From contig CAWIDT010000001.1 in the NCBI GenBank assembly GCA_963834945.1, forward strand, positions 757,429 to 821,428: a stretch of DNA of 64,000 nt, read 5' to 3'. Shown in pieces: positions 16,240 through 24,463 of this stretch (position 1 is its first letter; every line of letters starts with the position of its first letter). A program made the position numbers and the translations under genes. The notes beneath the pieces were generated by a model, which worked only from the letters and a program-made list of their open reading frames with translations, was not told the origin of the DNA and ran no database searches. This stretch comes from R-RK-3 sp963834945 (GTDB lineage: Bacteria; Pseudomonadota; Alphaproteobacteria; Rhizobiales; Rhodomicrobiaceae).

Positions 16240-16989
16240 ATGACAACCAGCACTCACACCCAGCCGAAGGTCGCCACGCGCGAGGAATGGCTTGCCGCCC
16301 GCAAAGCGCTGCTCGCCAAGGAAAAGGCCATGTTCCGCGAGCTTGACGCCCTTCGCGCCGAGCGCCGCCAGCTGCCCTGGGTGAAAATCGAGAAGGCCTA
16401 TGTCTTCGAAGGCCCCCAAGGCAAACGCACGCTCGCCGATCTTTTCCGCGGGCGCAGCCAGCTCGCGGTCTATCACTACATGCTGACGCCCGGCTCCGAT
16501 GCCATCTGCAAGGGCTGCTCGTTCATATCGGATCATATCGACGCCGCGCGCCAGCATTTCGAGCAGGCCGACCTGTCATTCGCTGCGATCTCGCGGGCGC
16601 CGCTCGAACAGATCGAGCAGGTCAGGCGGCGCATGGGTTGGACCTTCCCGTGGCTCTCCTCCAACGGCACCGACTTCAACTACGATTTCGGCGTGTCGTT
16701 CAAGAAGGACGACCTGGCGAGCGGACGCGCCACCTACAATTACGGCTCGCAGACCATCAAGAGCAGCGAAGACATGCACGGCACCAGCATCTTCGCGCGC
16801 AACGACAGCGGCGATATCTTCCACACCTACTCGACCTATGGGCGTGGCGACGAGGTGCTGATGGGCGCCTTCCCCTGGCTCGACCTTACGCCCAAGGGCC
16901 GCAACGAGGCCGATGGCATCATGAGCTGGGTCAAGCTGCACGACGAATACGAACCCGGCGACAAGCACAAGGACGCCTGTTGCAGCTGA
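16240..16989 (+). CDS. DUF899 thioredoxin-like protein, copy 2
   Basis: 249 residues, paralogous to the gene before it along its length (EEWLAARKALLAKEKAMFRELDALRAERRQLPWV, LAVYHYMLTPGSDA, DIFHTYSTYGRGDEVLMGAFPWLDLTPKGRNE). The thioredoxin-like CxxC reads CKGC. It is shorter than copy 1 by a loop near residue 170. The start at 16240 is preferred over 16234 because AAAGGAG then lies 8 rather than 2 bases away. Confidence 0.85.
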   Translation: MTTSTHTQPKVATREEWLAARKALLAKEKAMFRELDALRAERRQLPWVKIEKAYVFEGPQGKRTLADLFRGRSQLAVYHYMLTPGSDAICKGCSFISDHIDAARQHFEQADLSFAAISRAPLEQIEQVRRRMGWTFPWLSSNGTDFNYDFGVSFKKDDLASGRATYNYGSQTIKSSEDMHGTSIFARNDSGDIFHTYSTYGRGDEVLMGAFPWLDLTPKGRNEADGIMSWVKLHDEYEPGDKHKDACCS

Positions 16990-17043
16990 CCTCGATAGCG
17001 AATTGTGCGCTACGAGCCGCTGCCAGCAACGGAGTATAGCACC

Positions 17044-17841
17044 ATGATCGACGCGACCTCCCTAACATCGCAGCGAGCCTTCTTCGGCATCTCGGCGCTG
17101 CTCTTTGCCGCCAGCGCGGCGGTGACGGTCGTCTGGTGCGCCTCCATGTCGGGGATGGGCAAGATGCCGATGCCCGGCGGCTGGACGATGTCGATGGTCT
17201 GGATGCGGATGTGCGGGCAGACGTGGCTTGGCACCGGGGCGTCGTTCCTGGGCATGTGGGTGGTGATGATGGTGGCGATGATGCTGCCGTCCCTGCTGCC
17301 GATGCTGCGGCGCTACCGCCAGGCCGTCGGCACGGCGGGCGAGACGAGCCTTGGCGCGTTGACCGCGCTCGTGGGCGTAGGATACTTCCTGGTGTGGACG
17401 GCGTTTGGCATGGCCGCCTTTCCGCTGGGCGTCGCGATGGCGGCGGCCGAGATGCAGCAGCCGGCGCTGGCGCGCGCCGTGCCGATCGCGGCTGGCGCGG
17501 TCGTCCTTATCGCCGGCGCGCTCCAGTTCACCGCGTGGAAGGCACGTCAGCTTGCCTGCTGCCGGGAGATGCCGTCGCGCGGCTGCGCCTTGCCCGCCGA
17601 TGCCGGCACCGCATGGCGGCACGGCCTGCATCTGGGCCGCCATTGCATCGCCTGCTGCGGCGGACTGACGGCCATACTCCTCGCCATCGGGGTCATGGAC
17701 CTGCGCGTCATGGCCCTTGTGATGGCAGCCATCACCGCCGAACGTCTCCTGCCTGCCGGCGAGAGCGCCGCGAGAGCGACAGGCGCCGTCGCCGTCGGGG
17801 CGGGGCTGGTGCTGATTGCGAGAGCAGCCGGGCTCGCATGA
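17044..17841 (+). CDS. DUF2182 copper/metal-associated membrane protein
   Basis: 265 residues with about seven hydrophobic helices and a Met-rich first half (MSGMGKMPMPGG, MSMVWMRMCGQ, MWVVMMVAMMLPSLLPMLRRY), the DUF2182 signature. The second half has CC-containing loops (LACCREM, CIACCGGL) that could bind metal. Members are often found with DUF1326 and metal-handling genes; the function is not established. The preceding DUF899 gene is 54 bases upstream, so co-transcription is likely. Confidence 0.8.
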   Translation: MIDATSLTSQRAFFGISALLFAASAAVTVVWCASMSGMGKMPMPGGWTMSMVWMRMCGQTWLGTGASFLGMWVVMMVAMMLPSLLPMLRRYRQAVGTAGETSLGALTALVGVGYFLVWTAFGMAAFPLGVAMAAAEMQQPALARAVPIAAGAVVLIAGALQFTAWKARQLACCREMPSRGCALPADAGTAWRHGLHLGRHCIACCGGLTAILLAIGVMDLRVMALVMAAITAERLLPAGESAARATGAVAVGAGLVLIARAAGLA

Positions 17842-17856
17842 CGCATTTGCCGGGCC

Positions 17857-17959
17857 TAGAGCATTTTCCAGCAAAGCGGACGCCGGTTTGCGCCGAGAAA
17901 ATGCGACAAAACACACAATTAGAGCCGCGCTCCGATCCAATCGGAGCGGAAAAGGCTCA
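17857..17959 (+). repeat. Dispersed intergenic repeat, copy A
   Basis: Begins TAGAGCATTTTCCAGCAAAG and ends at GAGCGGAAAAGGCTC; nearly identical over its whole length to 34829-34933 and related to 58550-58677. Contains the hairpin CTCCGATCCAATCGGAG. Non-coding; resembles the short palindromic intergenic repeats common in Hyphomicrobiales genomes. Confidence 0.9.
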
Positions 17960-18090
17960 AGCCGCGTCCGCATGGCAAATGTCAGATTGCCCTCATACCG
18001 ACCCCGCAAAACGTCGCGCATAAATCGCTTGACCGACTCACATCTTTGGAACAAAGAGAGAACAACACCAACGCTCAGCAAGAGGTAACG

Positions 18091-18315
18091 ATGATCGTCG
18101 CGCACCCGCAAATGTCGCATCAAGAGCGCCGCCCGCAATTCGGTGAGATCGCATCCATTCCGGCTGGCGCTAAAGTGTCATTGAAACGGCTTTGCGGCTT
18201 CTATGGCGGATCAGAGCGCGAACTGCTGGCGCGCTTGATATCGGACCTGGAGCGCGACACTCTGGCCGTACTTCCCAGCAATGAGCGCGCCGATTATTTT
18301 GGCGCAGCCGGGTAA
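18091..18315 (+). CDS. Hypothetical 74-residue protein
   Basis: Starts MIVAHPQMSHQ, with GAGGT 5 bases upstream. The sequence is soluble, helical and rich in Arg/Glu (LKRLCGFYGGSERELLARLISDLERDTLAVLP), and has no family I recognise. The good ribosome binding site and sensible composition favour a real gene. It lies alone after the repeat, 74 bases before the convergent hpt gene. Confidence 0.5.
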   Translation: MIVAHPQMSHQERRPQFGEIASIPAGAKVSLKRLCGFYGGSERELLARLISDLERDTLAVLPSNERADYFGAAG

Positions 18316-18389
18316 TGGCGGCAGCGGCAAACTGCGCCGCTGTTCTCCCCAGTCATAGCAAGCGGAAGAACCGGCGCGAGCACCGCATC

Positions 18390-18971
18390 TTACGCCGTGG
18401 TCTCCTCCGGTCCTGCGTAGACGCCGCGTTTCAGCACGCCGATATAGGGCAGGTTCCGGTAGTGCTGGTTCCAATCGAGGCCATAGCCGACGACGAAAGC
18501 GTCCGGGATCGTGAAACCCACATAATCGATGTCGATGGGCGTCTGCCGCCTGGATGGCTTATCCAGGAAAGTTGCCACCTTCAGCGAGGCGGGAGCCCGC
18601 TGCAACAGACTGCGCAGCACATAGGAGAGGGTCAGCCCCGTGTCGATGATGTCTTCGACGACCAGGACATGCCGGCCTTCGATCGGGTCATCCAGGTCCT
18701 TGGTCAGGCGAACCTCGCCCGAAGATTGGTGGCCGGCATAAGAGGCAACCCCCATGACATCGAGTGAAAGCGGGCAGTTCATGGCGCGCATCAGATCGGC
18801 AATGAACGGAATCGAACCCCTGACGATCGTGACCAGATGCGGATCCCGGCCGGAATAGTCGCGAGCTATGGTCTCTCCCAACTCGCTGACACGTTGCTGT
18901 ACCTGGTCTTGCGAGATAAGCACTCGCTCCACGTCGTCATGCATCGGATGCTGCGGCATTCGGGCGTTCAC
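18390..18971 (-). CDS. hpt: Hypoxanthine phosphoribosyltransferase
   Basis: 193 residues. The PRPP-binding signature VVEDIIDTGLTL (about 111-122) and the N-terminal IVRGSIPFIADLMR are those of the HPRT family; near the C-terminus, DAFVVGYGLDWNQHYRNLPYIGVL is the purine-contacting region. It salvages hypoxanthine (and usually guanine) to IMP/GMP. Alternative starts exist at the Met 5 and Met 10 positions. If the guaA frameshift at 31.7 kb is real, guanine salvage through this enzyme would become the main GMP route. Confidence 0.93.
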   Translation of the reverse strand: MNARMPQHPMHDDVERVLISQDQVQQRVSELGETIARDYSGRDPHLVTIVRGSIPFIADLMRAMNCPLSLDVMGVASYAGHQSSGEVRLTKDLDDPIEGRHVLVVEDIIDTGLTLSYVLRSLLQRAPASLKVATFLDKPSRRQTPIDIDYVGFTIPDAFVVGYGLDWNQHYRNLPYIGVLKRGVYAGPEETTA

Positions 18972-19117
18972 GCTCCTCGCGTCCGGATTTGGGGCTGCAT
19001 ATCAGCTCGATAGCTTCTAAAGCCAAGCCCCACAGAATACAAACGCGCATCACTATGCGGCGCCCCATGCGGTTTGCGGGTGGGCCGGTGAGCCGATCGG
19101 CTCACCAGCAGCCCGGA

Positions 19118-20338
19118 TCAGCATTTCTGCACCTTGAACTCCACGCGCCGGTCAAGCGCGTCGCTTGCATCGTCCTTTCCGGTTCCGATCAGAATTTCAC
19201 GTGGGCCCACCCCCGTTGCAATCAGTTTTCCGGCCAGCCTTCGATCGTCTCGTTCCAAGTTCGATTTTATCGTCTGTGCCCGCAGCACCGACAGTCGCTC
19301 ATTAAGCTGCGCCGGCCCCGTAGCGGAGGTGTGCCCCACAATTTCCAGGCAGGTATCGCTTTCGGCCGCGCGGGATGCGATTTGCTGAAGCCACATGGAG
19401 TAAGGCGAGGTGGCCTCGCCGAAAAATTGCGTCGAACCGGGCTGGAACAGCAGCCGGACGGCAAGCTTGTCGTTCTTCAGGCCGAATGAAACCAGGTCTC
19501 CGAATGACTGTGTGGCGTCCTCGCGGCGCGTCAGCTTCCAGTTGGCGAGGTAGATACCATTATGAACGCGGAGCTGATCGCCGCCCGGCCTGCGCATCGC
19601 GGTGCGATAGAATGCAAGCGACTCCCTGTAGCGCTTATTGTCATATTCGGTGATGCCGTCGCTGATCAGCGAGGCTGTCCCGATCCGGTCAACATAGACC
19701 GGATTGAGAGGATCGCCGGCTTTAGTTCCCTGGCAGATTTTGATGTAGGCGATGGTGGATTCATCGTCCGCCCAAACCGGATTGTCGGCGAAAGTGGGCG
19801 TCGGCGTTGCATCGACACCGTCCGGCAGAGCCTTGGCAAAGCCTTTGGAGATGATCTTCTTGGAGCGCAGATCGGCGAGGGCGAGGCAAATTCTATAGAC
19901 GTCACGCGGGCCATTCGCGTTCCCCGCATTGTTGATCGCGGTGAAGGTGCCGATCAGGACGACCGGGGCGCGATCAAGCGTCTGGGTGTTGAACGGCTCG
20001 ACCTGAAAACGGGGATAAGACTTCTGCGCCAGTTCGGTCAGGCGCTTTTCCATGAGATGCGAGGCCGCCGACTGCGCGCCGCTTACGCCGTCGATCAGGG
20101 GGTCGATCACAAGTTCGATCTTTTCGTCGCCGGGTGGAAGCAGCGCTTTCGAAAATAAAGCCGTCGCGGCGTTAAGAAGGGCTGTGTCGAAGGGTGCCGG
20201 AGGAGCCGGAGGCGCGGCGGGCGCAGCGGGCGCGGGCTGGGTGGCCGAGGGCGCTTGAGCCTGCGTGTGCAATGTGGAAAACGCGGCTGTCGCTGCAATC
20301 GCGATGCCGCACAAGATCACTTTATTTAGCCGGCCCAT
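19118..20338 (-). CDS. Exported OmpA-domain protein with Pro/Ala linker
   Basis: 406 residues. Sec signal peptide (about 1-28), then an Ala/Pro-rich linker (APAAPAAPPAPPAP), a central domain of unknown type (about 50-280) and a C-terminal OmpA-like peptidoglycan-binding domain: VRLLFQPGSTQFF, EIVGHTSATGPAQLNERLSVLRAQTIKSNL and DALDRRVEFKV at the extreme C-terminus. No beta-barrel is evident, so it is probably periplasmic and tethered to the wall. It is divergent from the DUF4399/caspase operon; the similar Ala/Pro linkers in this protein and the caspase protein suggest a shared envelope role. Confidence 0.82.
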   Translation of the reverse strand: MGRLNKVILCGIAIAATAAFSTLHTQAQAPSATQPAPAAPAAPPAPPAPFDTALLNAATALFSKALLPPGDEKIELVIDPLIDGVSGAQSAASHLMEKRLTELAQKSYPRFQVEPFNTQTLDRAPVVLIGTFTAINNAGNANGPRDVYRICLALADLRSKKIISKGFAKALPDGVDATPTPTFADNPVWADDESTIAYIKICQGTKAGDPLNPVYVDRIGTASLISDGITEYDNKRYRESLAFYRTAMRRPGGDQLRVHNGIYLANWKLTRREDATQSFGDLVSFGLKNDKLAVRLLFQPGSTQFFGEATSPYSMWLQQIASRAAESDTCLEIVGHTSATGPAQLNERLSVLRAQTIKSNLERDDRRLAGKLIATGVGPREILIGTGKDDASDALDRRVEFKVQKC

Positions 20339-20756
20339 GCCTGCACTCCCTGCTTTGCCGAATTAGCGCTCACGAACACCGCGCACGCGGACGATAGGGG
20401 CAGCGTGCTCAGCTCCGTACGATCTCATAGCTCAAAAATAAGACTCCGGCTGTTTCCTAAGGTACAGCTTTAAAATTATATTGCGCCATCCTGTGATCGG
20501 CCATCACGAGTTCCTCAGCCGTCGCCCGCTTTCGATCAGCGGATCGGCGGGATCGGCAGGAAACGGACTTGCTACGCGTCATGAATTTGATTGTTAACTC
20601 TACTGCTTCGCTCATGATGACAATCGCAGGCTTCAGGCATAGGACCCAAAAGTGTACGTACTTTTGGGATAAATCCGATGCAAAGACAAAAGGCTAGGGC
20701 GCAGCTCGGCGTTCAGCGGAACGTCCGGCGCTCTAATGTATAGAGGGGTAGGAAAC
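20339..20756. other. Divergent promoter region of the OmpA and DUF4399 genes
   Basis: 418 bases without a gene, noticeably more AT-rich than its neighbours. It holds a perfect inverted repeat CCCAAAAGT-N6-ACTTTTGGG at 20645-20668, about 90 bases before the DUF4399 start, centred on GTAC. Both divergent genes could be controlled from it. Confidence 0.6.
20645..20668. promoter_or_regulatory. 24-bp palindrome, candidate operator
   Basis: Nine-base arms CCCAAAAGT (20645-20653) and ACTTTTGGG (20660-20668) around GTACGT. The arms are perfect complements; no T-run follows on either strand, so a protein-binding site is more likely than a terminator. Confidence 0.55.
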
Positions 20757-22004
20757 ATGGTTCATTTCAGCATGCGCGGCCAATTGACGGTCTTGGTTAT
20801 GGCCTGTGTCTCTCTGCTTGCTACAAACCTGATGGCGGACGAACGTTCGCCGGCGCCGAAAGGCGCCAAGGTGTTCTTTGTCGATCTGAAGGACGGCCAG
20901 ACGATTCCGGCTAAATCCATCATCCGGTTCGGAATTTCCGGAATGGCCTTGGCTCCGGCTGGTACGGCCAAACCCAATACGGGTCATCATCATCTGCTGA
21001 TCGATACGGGATTGCCGCCGCTCGACGAGCCGATCCCCAGCGACTTCACTCATCTCCATTTTGGCAAAGGGCAGACCGAAGTGGAGCTGGCGCTGACGCC
21101 GGGCGAGCACACGCTGCAGCTTTTGCTGGGCGATCACAATCACATGGCCCACAACCCGCCCGTGGTTTCCGACGTCATTCATGTGTTCGTCGATCCCGCA
21201 ACCGTCGAAAGGACCCGAACACCGGCACCGAGCGATGCCAAGGTGTTCTTCGTCGACCTTGCCGACGGCGCCAAGCTTACGGAGAAGTCGACCATAAAAT
21301 TCGGCATTTCCGGCATGGAGATCGCGCCGGCCGGCACGAACAAGCCCAACACCGGCCATCACCATCTGCTGATCGATGCGCCGCTTCCGGATCTCGACCG
21401 CGAGATTCCCAGCGATCCCAATCACATCCATTTCGGCCGTGGCCAGACAAGCGGCGAGATCACCCTGACGCCGGGCGAGCACACGTTGCAGCTTCTCCTG
21501 GGCGACTATCAGCATGTGCCGCACGATCCGCCGGTCTACTCCAATGTCGTGCGCGTGACCGTCTCCGAGGAGGGCACCGCGCAGATGGACGCTCCCAGCG
21601 GCCGCCAGCCCTCCCCGCCCGACGCCGCCGTCTATTTCATCTATCCTCATGACGGCGACCTGATCTATCCGAGTTCGACCATCCGCTTCGGCCTGCGCAA
21701 TATGGGCGTGGCGCCGGCCGGGGTGAGCAAACCCAATACCGGGCATCATCACCTCATCGTCGACGCCGATACCCCGCCGCTCGACGCCCCGATTCCAAGC
21801 GATCCCAATCATCTGCATTTCGGCGGCGGACAGACGGAGGTGAAGCTCCACCTCACGCAAGGGAAACACACGCTGCAGCTGATCTTCGCGGATGATCAGC
21901 ACGTTCCGCACGACCCGCCCGTGATCTCCGACAAGATCGAGGTTACGGTCGGCTACCCAAGGTCCGCACGAGGCATGAGGCGCGGCAAGAAAAGGGCGAA
22001 GTAG
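20757..22004 (+). CDS. Exported protein of three DUF4399 repeats
   Basis: 415 residues with an N-terminal signal peptide (cleavage near MADE, residue 28) and three tandem DUF4399 domains at about 37-146, 161-269 and 290-398. Each carries the same His-rich pattern: KPNTGHHHL (HHH at 77-79, 201-203, 330-332), N/T-H-x-HFGxGQT and H-x-PH-x-PPV. The conserved His suggests metal binding, but no activity is known for the family. The C-terminal tail is strongly basic (RSARGMRRGKKRAK). Start at 20757 with GGGGTAGGAAAC upstream. Followed 45 bases later by a single-domain paralogue. Confidence 0.85.
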   Translation: MVHFSMRGQLTVLVMACVSLLATNLMADERSPAPKGAKVFFVDLKDGQTIPAKSIIRFGISGMALAPAGTAKPNTGHHHLLIDTGLPPLDEPIPSDFTHLHFGKGQTEVELALTPGEHTLQLLLGDHNHMAHNPPVVSDVIHVFVDPATVERTRTPAPSDAKVFFVDLADGAKLTEKSTIKFGISGMEIAPAGTNKPNTGHHHLLIDAPLPDLDREIPSDPNHIHFGRGQTSGEITLTPGEHTLQLLLGDYQHVPHDPPVYSNVVRVTVSEEGTAQMDAPSGRQPSPPDAAVYFIYPHDGDLIYPSSTIRFGLRNMGVAPAGVSKPNTGHHHLIVDADTPPLDAPIPSDPNHLHFGGGQTEVKLHLTQGKHTLQLIFADDQHVPHDPPVISDKIEVTVGYPRSARGMRRGKKRAK

Positions 22005-22049
22005 AATGGCTGAGGCGCAAATTCATTTGTTATTGGGGGGCAGGTGACG

Positions 22050-22526
22050 ATGAAAACGAAACGGATATTGGCAGCCGCGCTTATCGTGCTGGGATGGAGT
22101 GCCGGTGCGGCCGTGGCGCAAGATCATGACCATGGCGGCCACGACGCAGCCGCGCCGGCGGTGGCCGAAGGACGCACGGCATCGCCCGAAGGCGCTGAAG
22201 TGTATTTTCATTACCCCATCGACGGTATTCGCGTTCCGCAGCGGTTCACCGTCCAGATCGGCCTGCGCGGAATGGGCGTCGCGCCCGCCGGCGTGGTGAA
22301 GCCTTTCACCGGCCATCACCACCTTCTGATCGATGTCGACAAGGTTGATTTCGATCAGCCTATTCCATCCGATTACAATCATATTCATCTCGGCAATGGT
22401 CAGACGGAAGTGGTCATTACGCTCAAACCCGGCACGCATACGCTGCAACTGCTTTTGGGGGATTATGCGCATTTCCCGCATGTGCCACCGGTCATATCCA
22501 AAAAAATCAAGGTCTACGTCCGCTAA
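22050..22526 (+). CDS. Exported single-domain DUF4399 protein
   Basis: 158 residues: signal peptide ending AAVAQ, a His/Asp-rich segment (DHDHGGHDAAAP) that could bind metal, then one DUF4399 domain with KPFTGHHHLLID, NHIHLGNGQTE and HFPHVPPV. It is a close relative of the repeats in the gene upstream. A GTG at 22044 is a possible alternative start; ATG 22050 follows GGGGGGCAGG. Stop is 19 bases before the caspase/FGE gene, so the three genes form an operon. Confidence 0.85.
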   Translation: MKTKRILAAALIVLGWSAGAAVAQDHDHGGHDAAAPAVAEGRTASPEGAEVYFHYPIDGIRVPQRFTVQIGLRGMGVAPAGVVKPFTGHHHLLIDVDKVDFDQPIPSDYNHIHLGNGQTEVVITLKPGTHTLQLLLGDYAHFPHVPPVISKKIKVYVR

Positions 22527-22545
22527 CGCCACACAGAGTCGTCCG

Positions 22546-24321
22546 ATGCCGTTTAAGCTCCCACATGTTCTCGCTTGGCTTTTGCTGATCGCCTTTGCGG
22601 CCCCGGCGGCCGTAGCGCAGCAGGCCGACGGTCCGCCCGCGGCGCTCGTCATCGGCAATGGCGCATACGCGGAGGCCCCGATCGAGGACGCCGTGGAAGG
22701 CGCAAGGCAGGTCGCCGATGTTCTGCGGCAAGGCGGGTTCGACGTTGTCTATCTGGAAAATGCCAAAAGGGACGACATCCAACGCGGGCTTGTCACTTTT
22801 TCCAAGGCCCTCAAGCGCGGGGGAACCGGGATCGTCTATTATTCCGGCCATGCCGTGCAGTATGAGGGGCGCAATTATCTGGTGGCGCTGGATACAAAAA
22901 TCGCCGGCCCCGACGATGTGCGGAGCCAGGCTTTGGATCTAGGCCTCTTCCTCGATCCGCTCCTGGTCTCGCGCACGCCCGCCAGCGTCATCATCCTCGA
23001 TGCCAGCCGCGACAATCCGTGGCAGCATCTGTTGCCCGGCGGCCTGCACGGCCTGGCCAACCCGGAGGCGACGAAAACCGTTACCGTCATCTCCTCGACG
23101 TCACCCGGCAGGGTCGTGAGCAACTCGCCGGAAGCCCGCAGGGTATTTGCCGAACAACTTGTGGAGGCGATGAAGACGCCTGATCTTGACTTCGACGACG
23201 TGATCATCCAGACGCGTGCGGCCGTCTCCCGCATTAACGGCAGGGATCAGCGTGTATGGCAGTCCGAGGCGCCTCCGTCGGGACTGGTCGTCATTTCTTC
23301 GGAGCGGCCCGGCGGCGCCAAGCCCGCCGACCCCATCGAGCTCGGCTTTTGGGACACGATAAAGGACAGCACCTCGGCGGTGGATTACCAAGCCTATCTC
23401 AGCGCCTACCCGAATGGACAGTTTGCGCTGATCGCGCGCTCCAAGCTGGCCAAGGTCCAAGGCAAAACGCCAGGCGCGGCTGCCACCCCGCTTAGCCGGG
23501 AAGCCGAAGCGGCAAAGCCAGCGGCGCCGGCTCCCGCTGCCGCTCCGGCCGCGCCCGCAGCACCGGCGGCGCCCGCTGCGCCTGCCGCACCAGCGGCGAC
23601 GCCGACGCCCACGGTGTACCGCGATTGCCCCGTCTGTCCCGAACTCGTAGCCATTCCCGCCGGAAGCCTGACCATGGGCTCCACCGAGGTGTTCGCCTTC
23701 GAAGCTCCGGTTCACGATGTGACCATCTCCAAGTCCTTTTACATGGGGAGGCGGGAAGTGACGTTCGATGAATGGGACGCATGCCTGAATGAGGGGGGCT
23801 GTCAATACCGGCCGGCGGACCGCGGTCAGGGGCGGGGGCTGCGGCCGGCCGCCGATCTCGATTGGAACGATGCGAAGGCCTATGTCGCCTGGCTCTCGAA
23901 GAAAACCGGCAAGACCTACCGCCTGCCGACCGAATCGGAATGGGAATATGCGGCGCGCGCCGGCACGAAAACCACTTATTACTGGGGGAATGCGGTCGAG
24001 AAGGATCGCGCCAATTGCGCCGGATGCAACACGATCCCGCTCAAGAATACCGTCGCGACCGGCACCTTTCCCCCGAATCCATTCGGTCTGCTGGACATGG
24101 CAGGGAATGCCGCGGAGTGGGTCGAGGATTGCTGGGACGACAGTTACAAATCCGCGCCGAACGATGGTTCCGCCTTTACCAAGCCCGATTGCCGCGAGCG
24201 CGTTCTGCGCGGCGGCTCGTTCAACAATGACCAGCGGTTCGTGCGCACCGCGGCGCGCTTCAAATATGATTTTGATGTAAGATACTACACCAACGGCTTT
24301 CGCGTCGTGCGGGAGAAATAG
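22546..24321 (+). CDS. Exported caspase-fold / FGE-fold fusion, catalytic Cys replaced by Ser
   Basis: 591 residues. Signal peptide (1-24, ending AVAQ); caspase-like peptidase C14 domain about 30-252 with the His dyad residue in YYSGHAVQYEGRNYLV (His102). The catalytic-Cys strand reads IILDASRDNPW, where family members have LDACRxNP, so Ser154 replaces Cys. A 50-residue Ala/Pro linker (about 322-356) leads to a formylglycine-generating-enzyme/SUMF1 domain (365-590: IPAGSLTMGS, LPTESEWEYAARAG, LLDMAGNAAEWVED, LRGGSFNND, NGFRVVR). The FGE active-site Cys after RGGSF is absent, so it is not a true formylglycine generator. Third gene of the DUF4399 operon; the second-best start would lose the signal peptide. 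Confidence 0.85.
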   Translation: MPFKLPHVLAWLLLIAFAAPAAVAQQADGPPAALVIGNGAYAEAPIEDAVEGARQVADVLRQGGFDVVYLENAKRDDIQRGLVTFSKALKRGGTGIVYYSGHAVQYEGRNYLVALDTKIAGPDDVRSQALDLGLFLDPLLVSRTPASVIILDASRDNPWQHLLPGGLHGLANPEATKTVTVISSTSPGRVVSNSPEARRVFAEQLVEAMKTPDLDFDDVIIQTRAAVSRINGRDQRVWQSEAPPSGLVVISSERPGGAKPADPIELGFWDTIKDSTSAVDYQAYLSAYPNGQFALIARSKLAKVQGKTPGAAATPLSREAEAAKPAAPAPAAAPAAPAAPAAPAAPAAPAATPTPTVYRDCPVCPELVAIPAGSLTMGSTEVFAFEAPVHDVTISKSFYMGRREVTFDEWDACLNEGGCQYRPADRGQGRGLRPAADLDWNDAKAYVAWLSKKTGKTYRLPTESEWEYAARAGTKTTYYWGNAVEKDRANCAGCNTIPLKNTVATGTFPPNPFGLLDMAGNAAEWVEDCWDDSYKSAPNDGSAFTKPDCRERVLRGGSFNNDQRFVRTAARFKYDFDVRYYTNGFRVVREK

Positions 24322-24463
24322 CGCGTCACGCGGGCGGCGCCGGCTGCGTCCAGGTGCCGGAGCGGGCCCAGCTCGGCGATCCCTCATCGGACGACCGGGA
24401 CTTCCTGCGCAGCGAATGCCGATAGCCGCCGCTCAGCCGCACGCCCCGATCGTCGTTTGCGGA

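Noticed and set aside
23520..23605. GC-rich short tandem repeat (GCC/GCG units)
   Set aside because: It encodes the Ala/Pro linker of the caspase/FGE protein in frame, so it is a protein linker rather than a separate repeat element.
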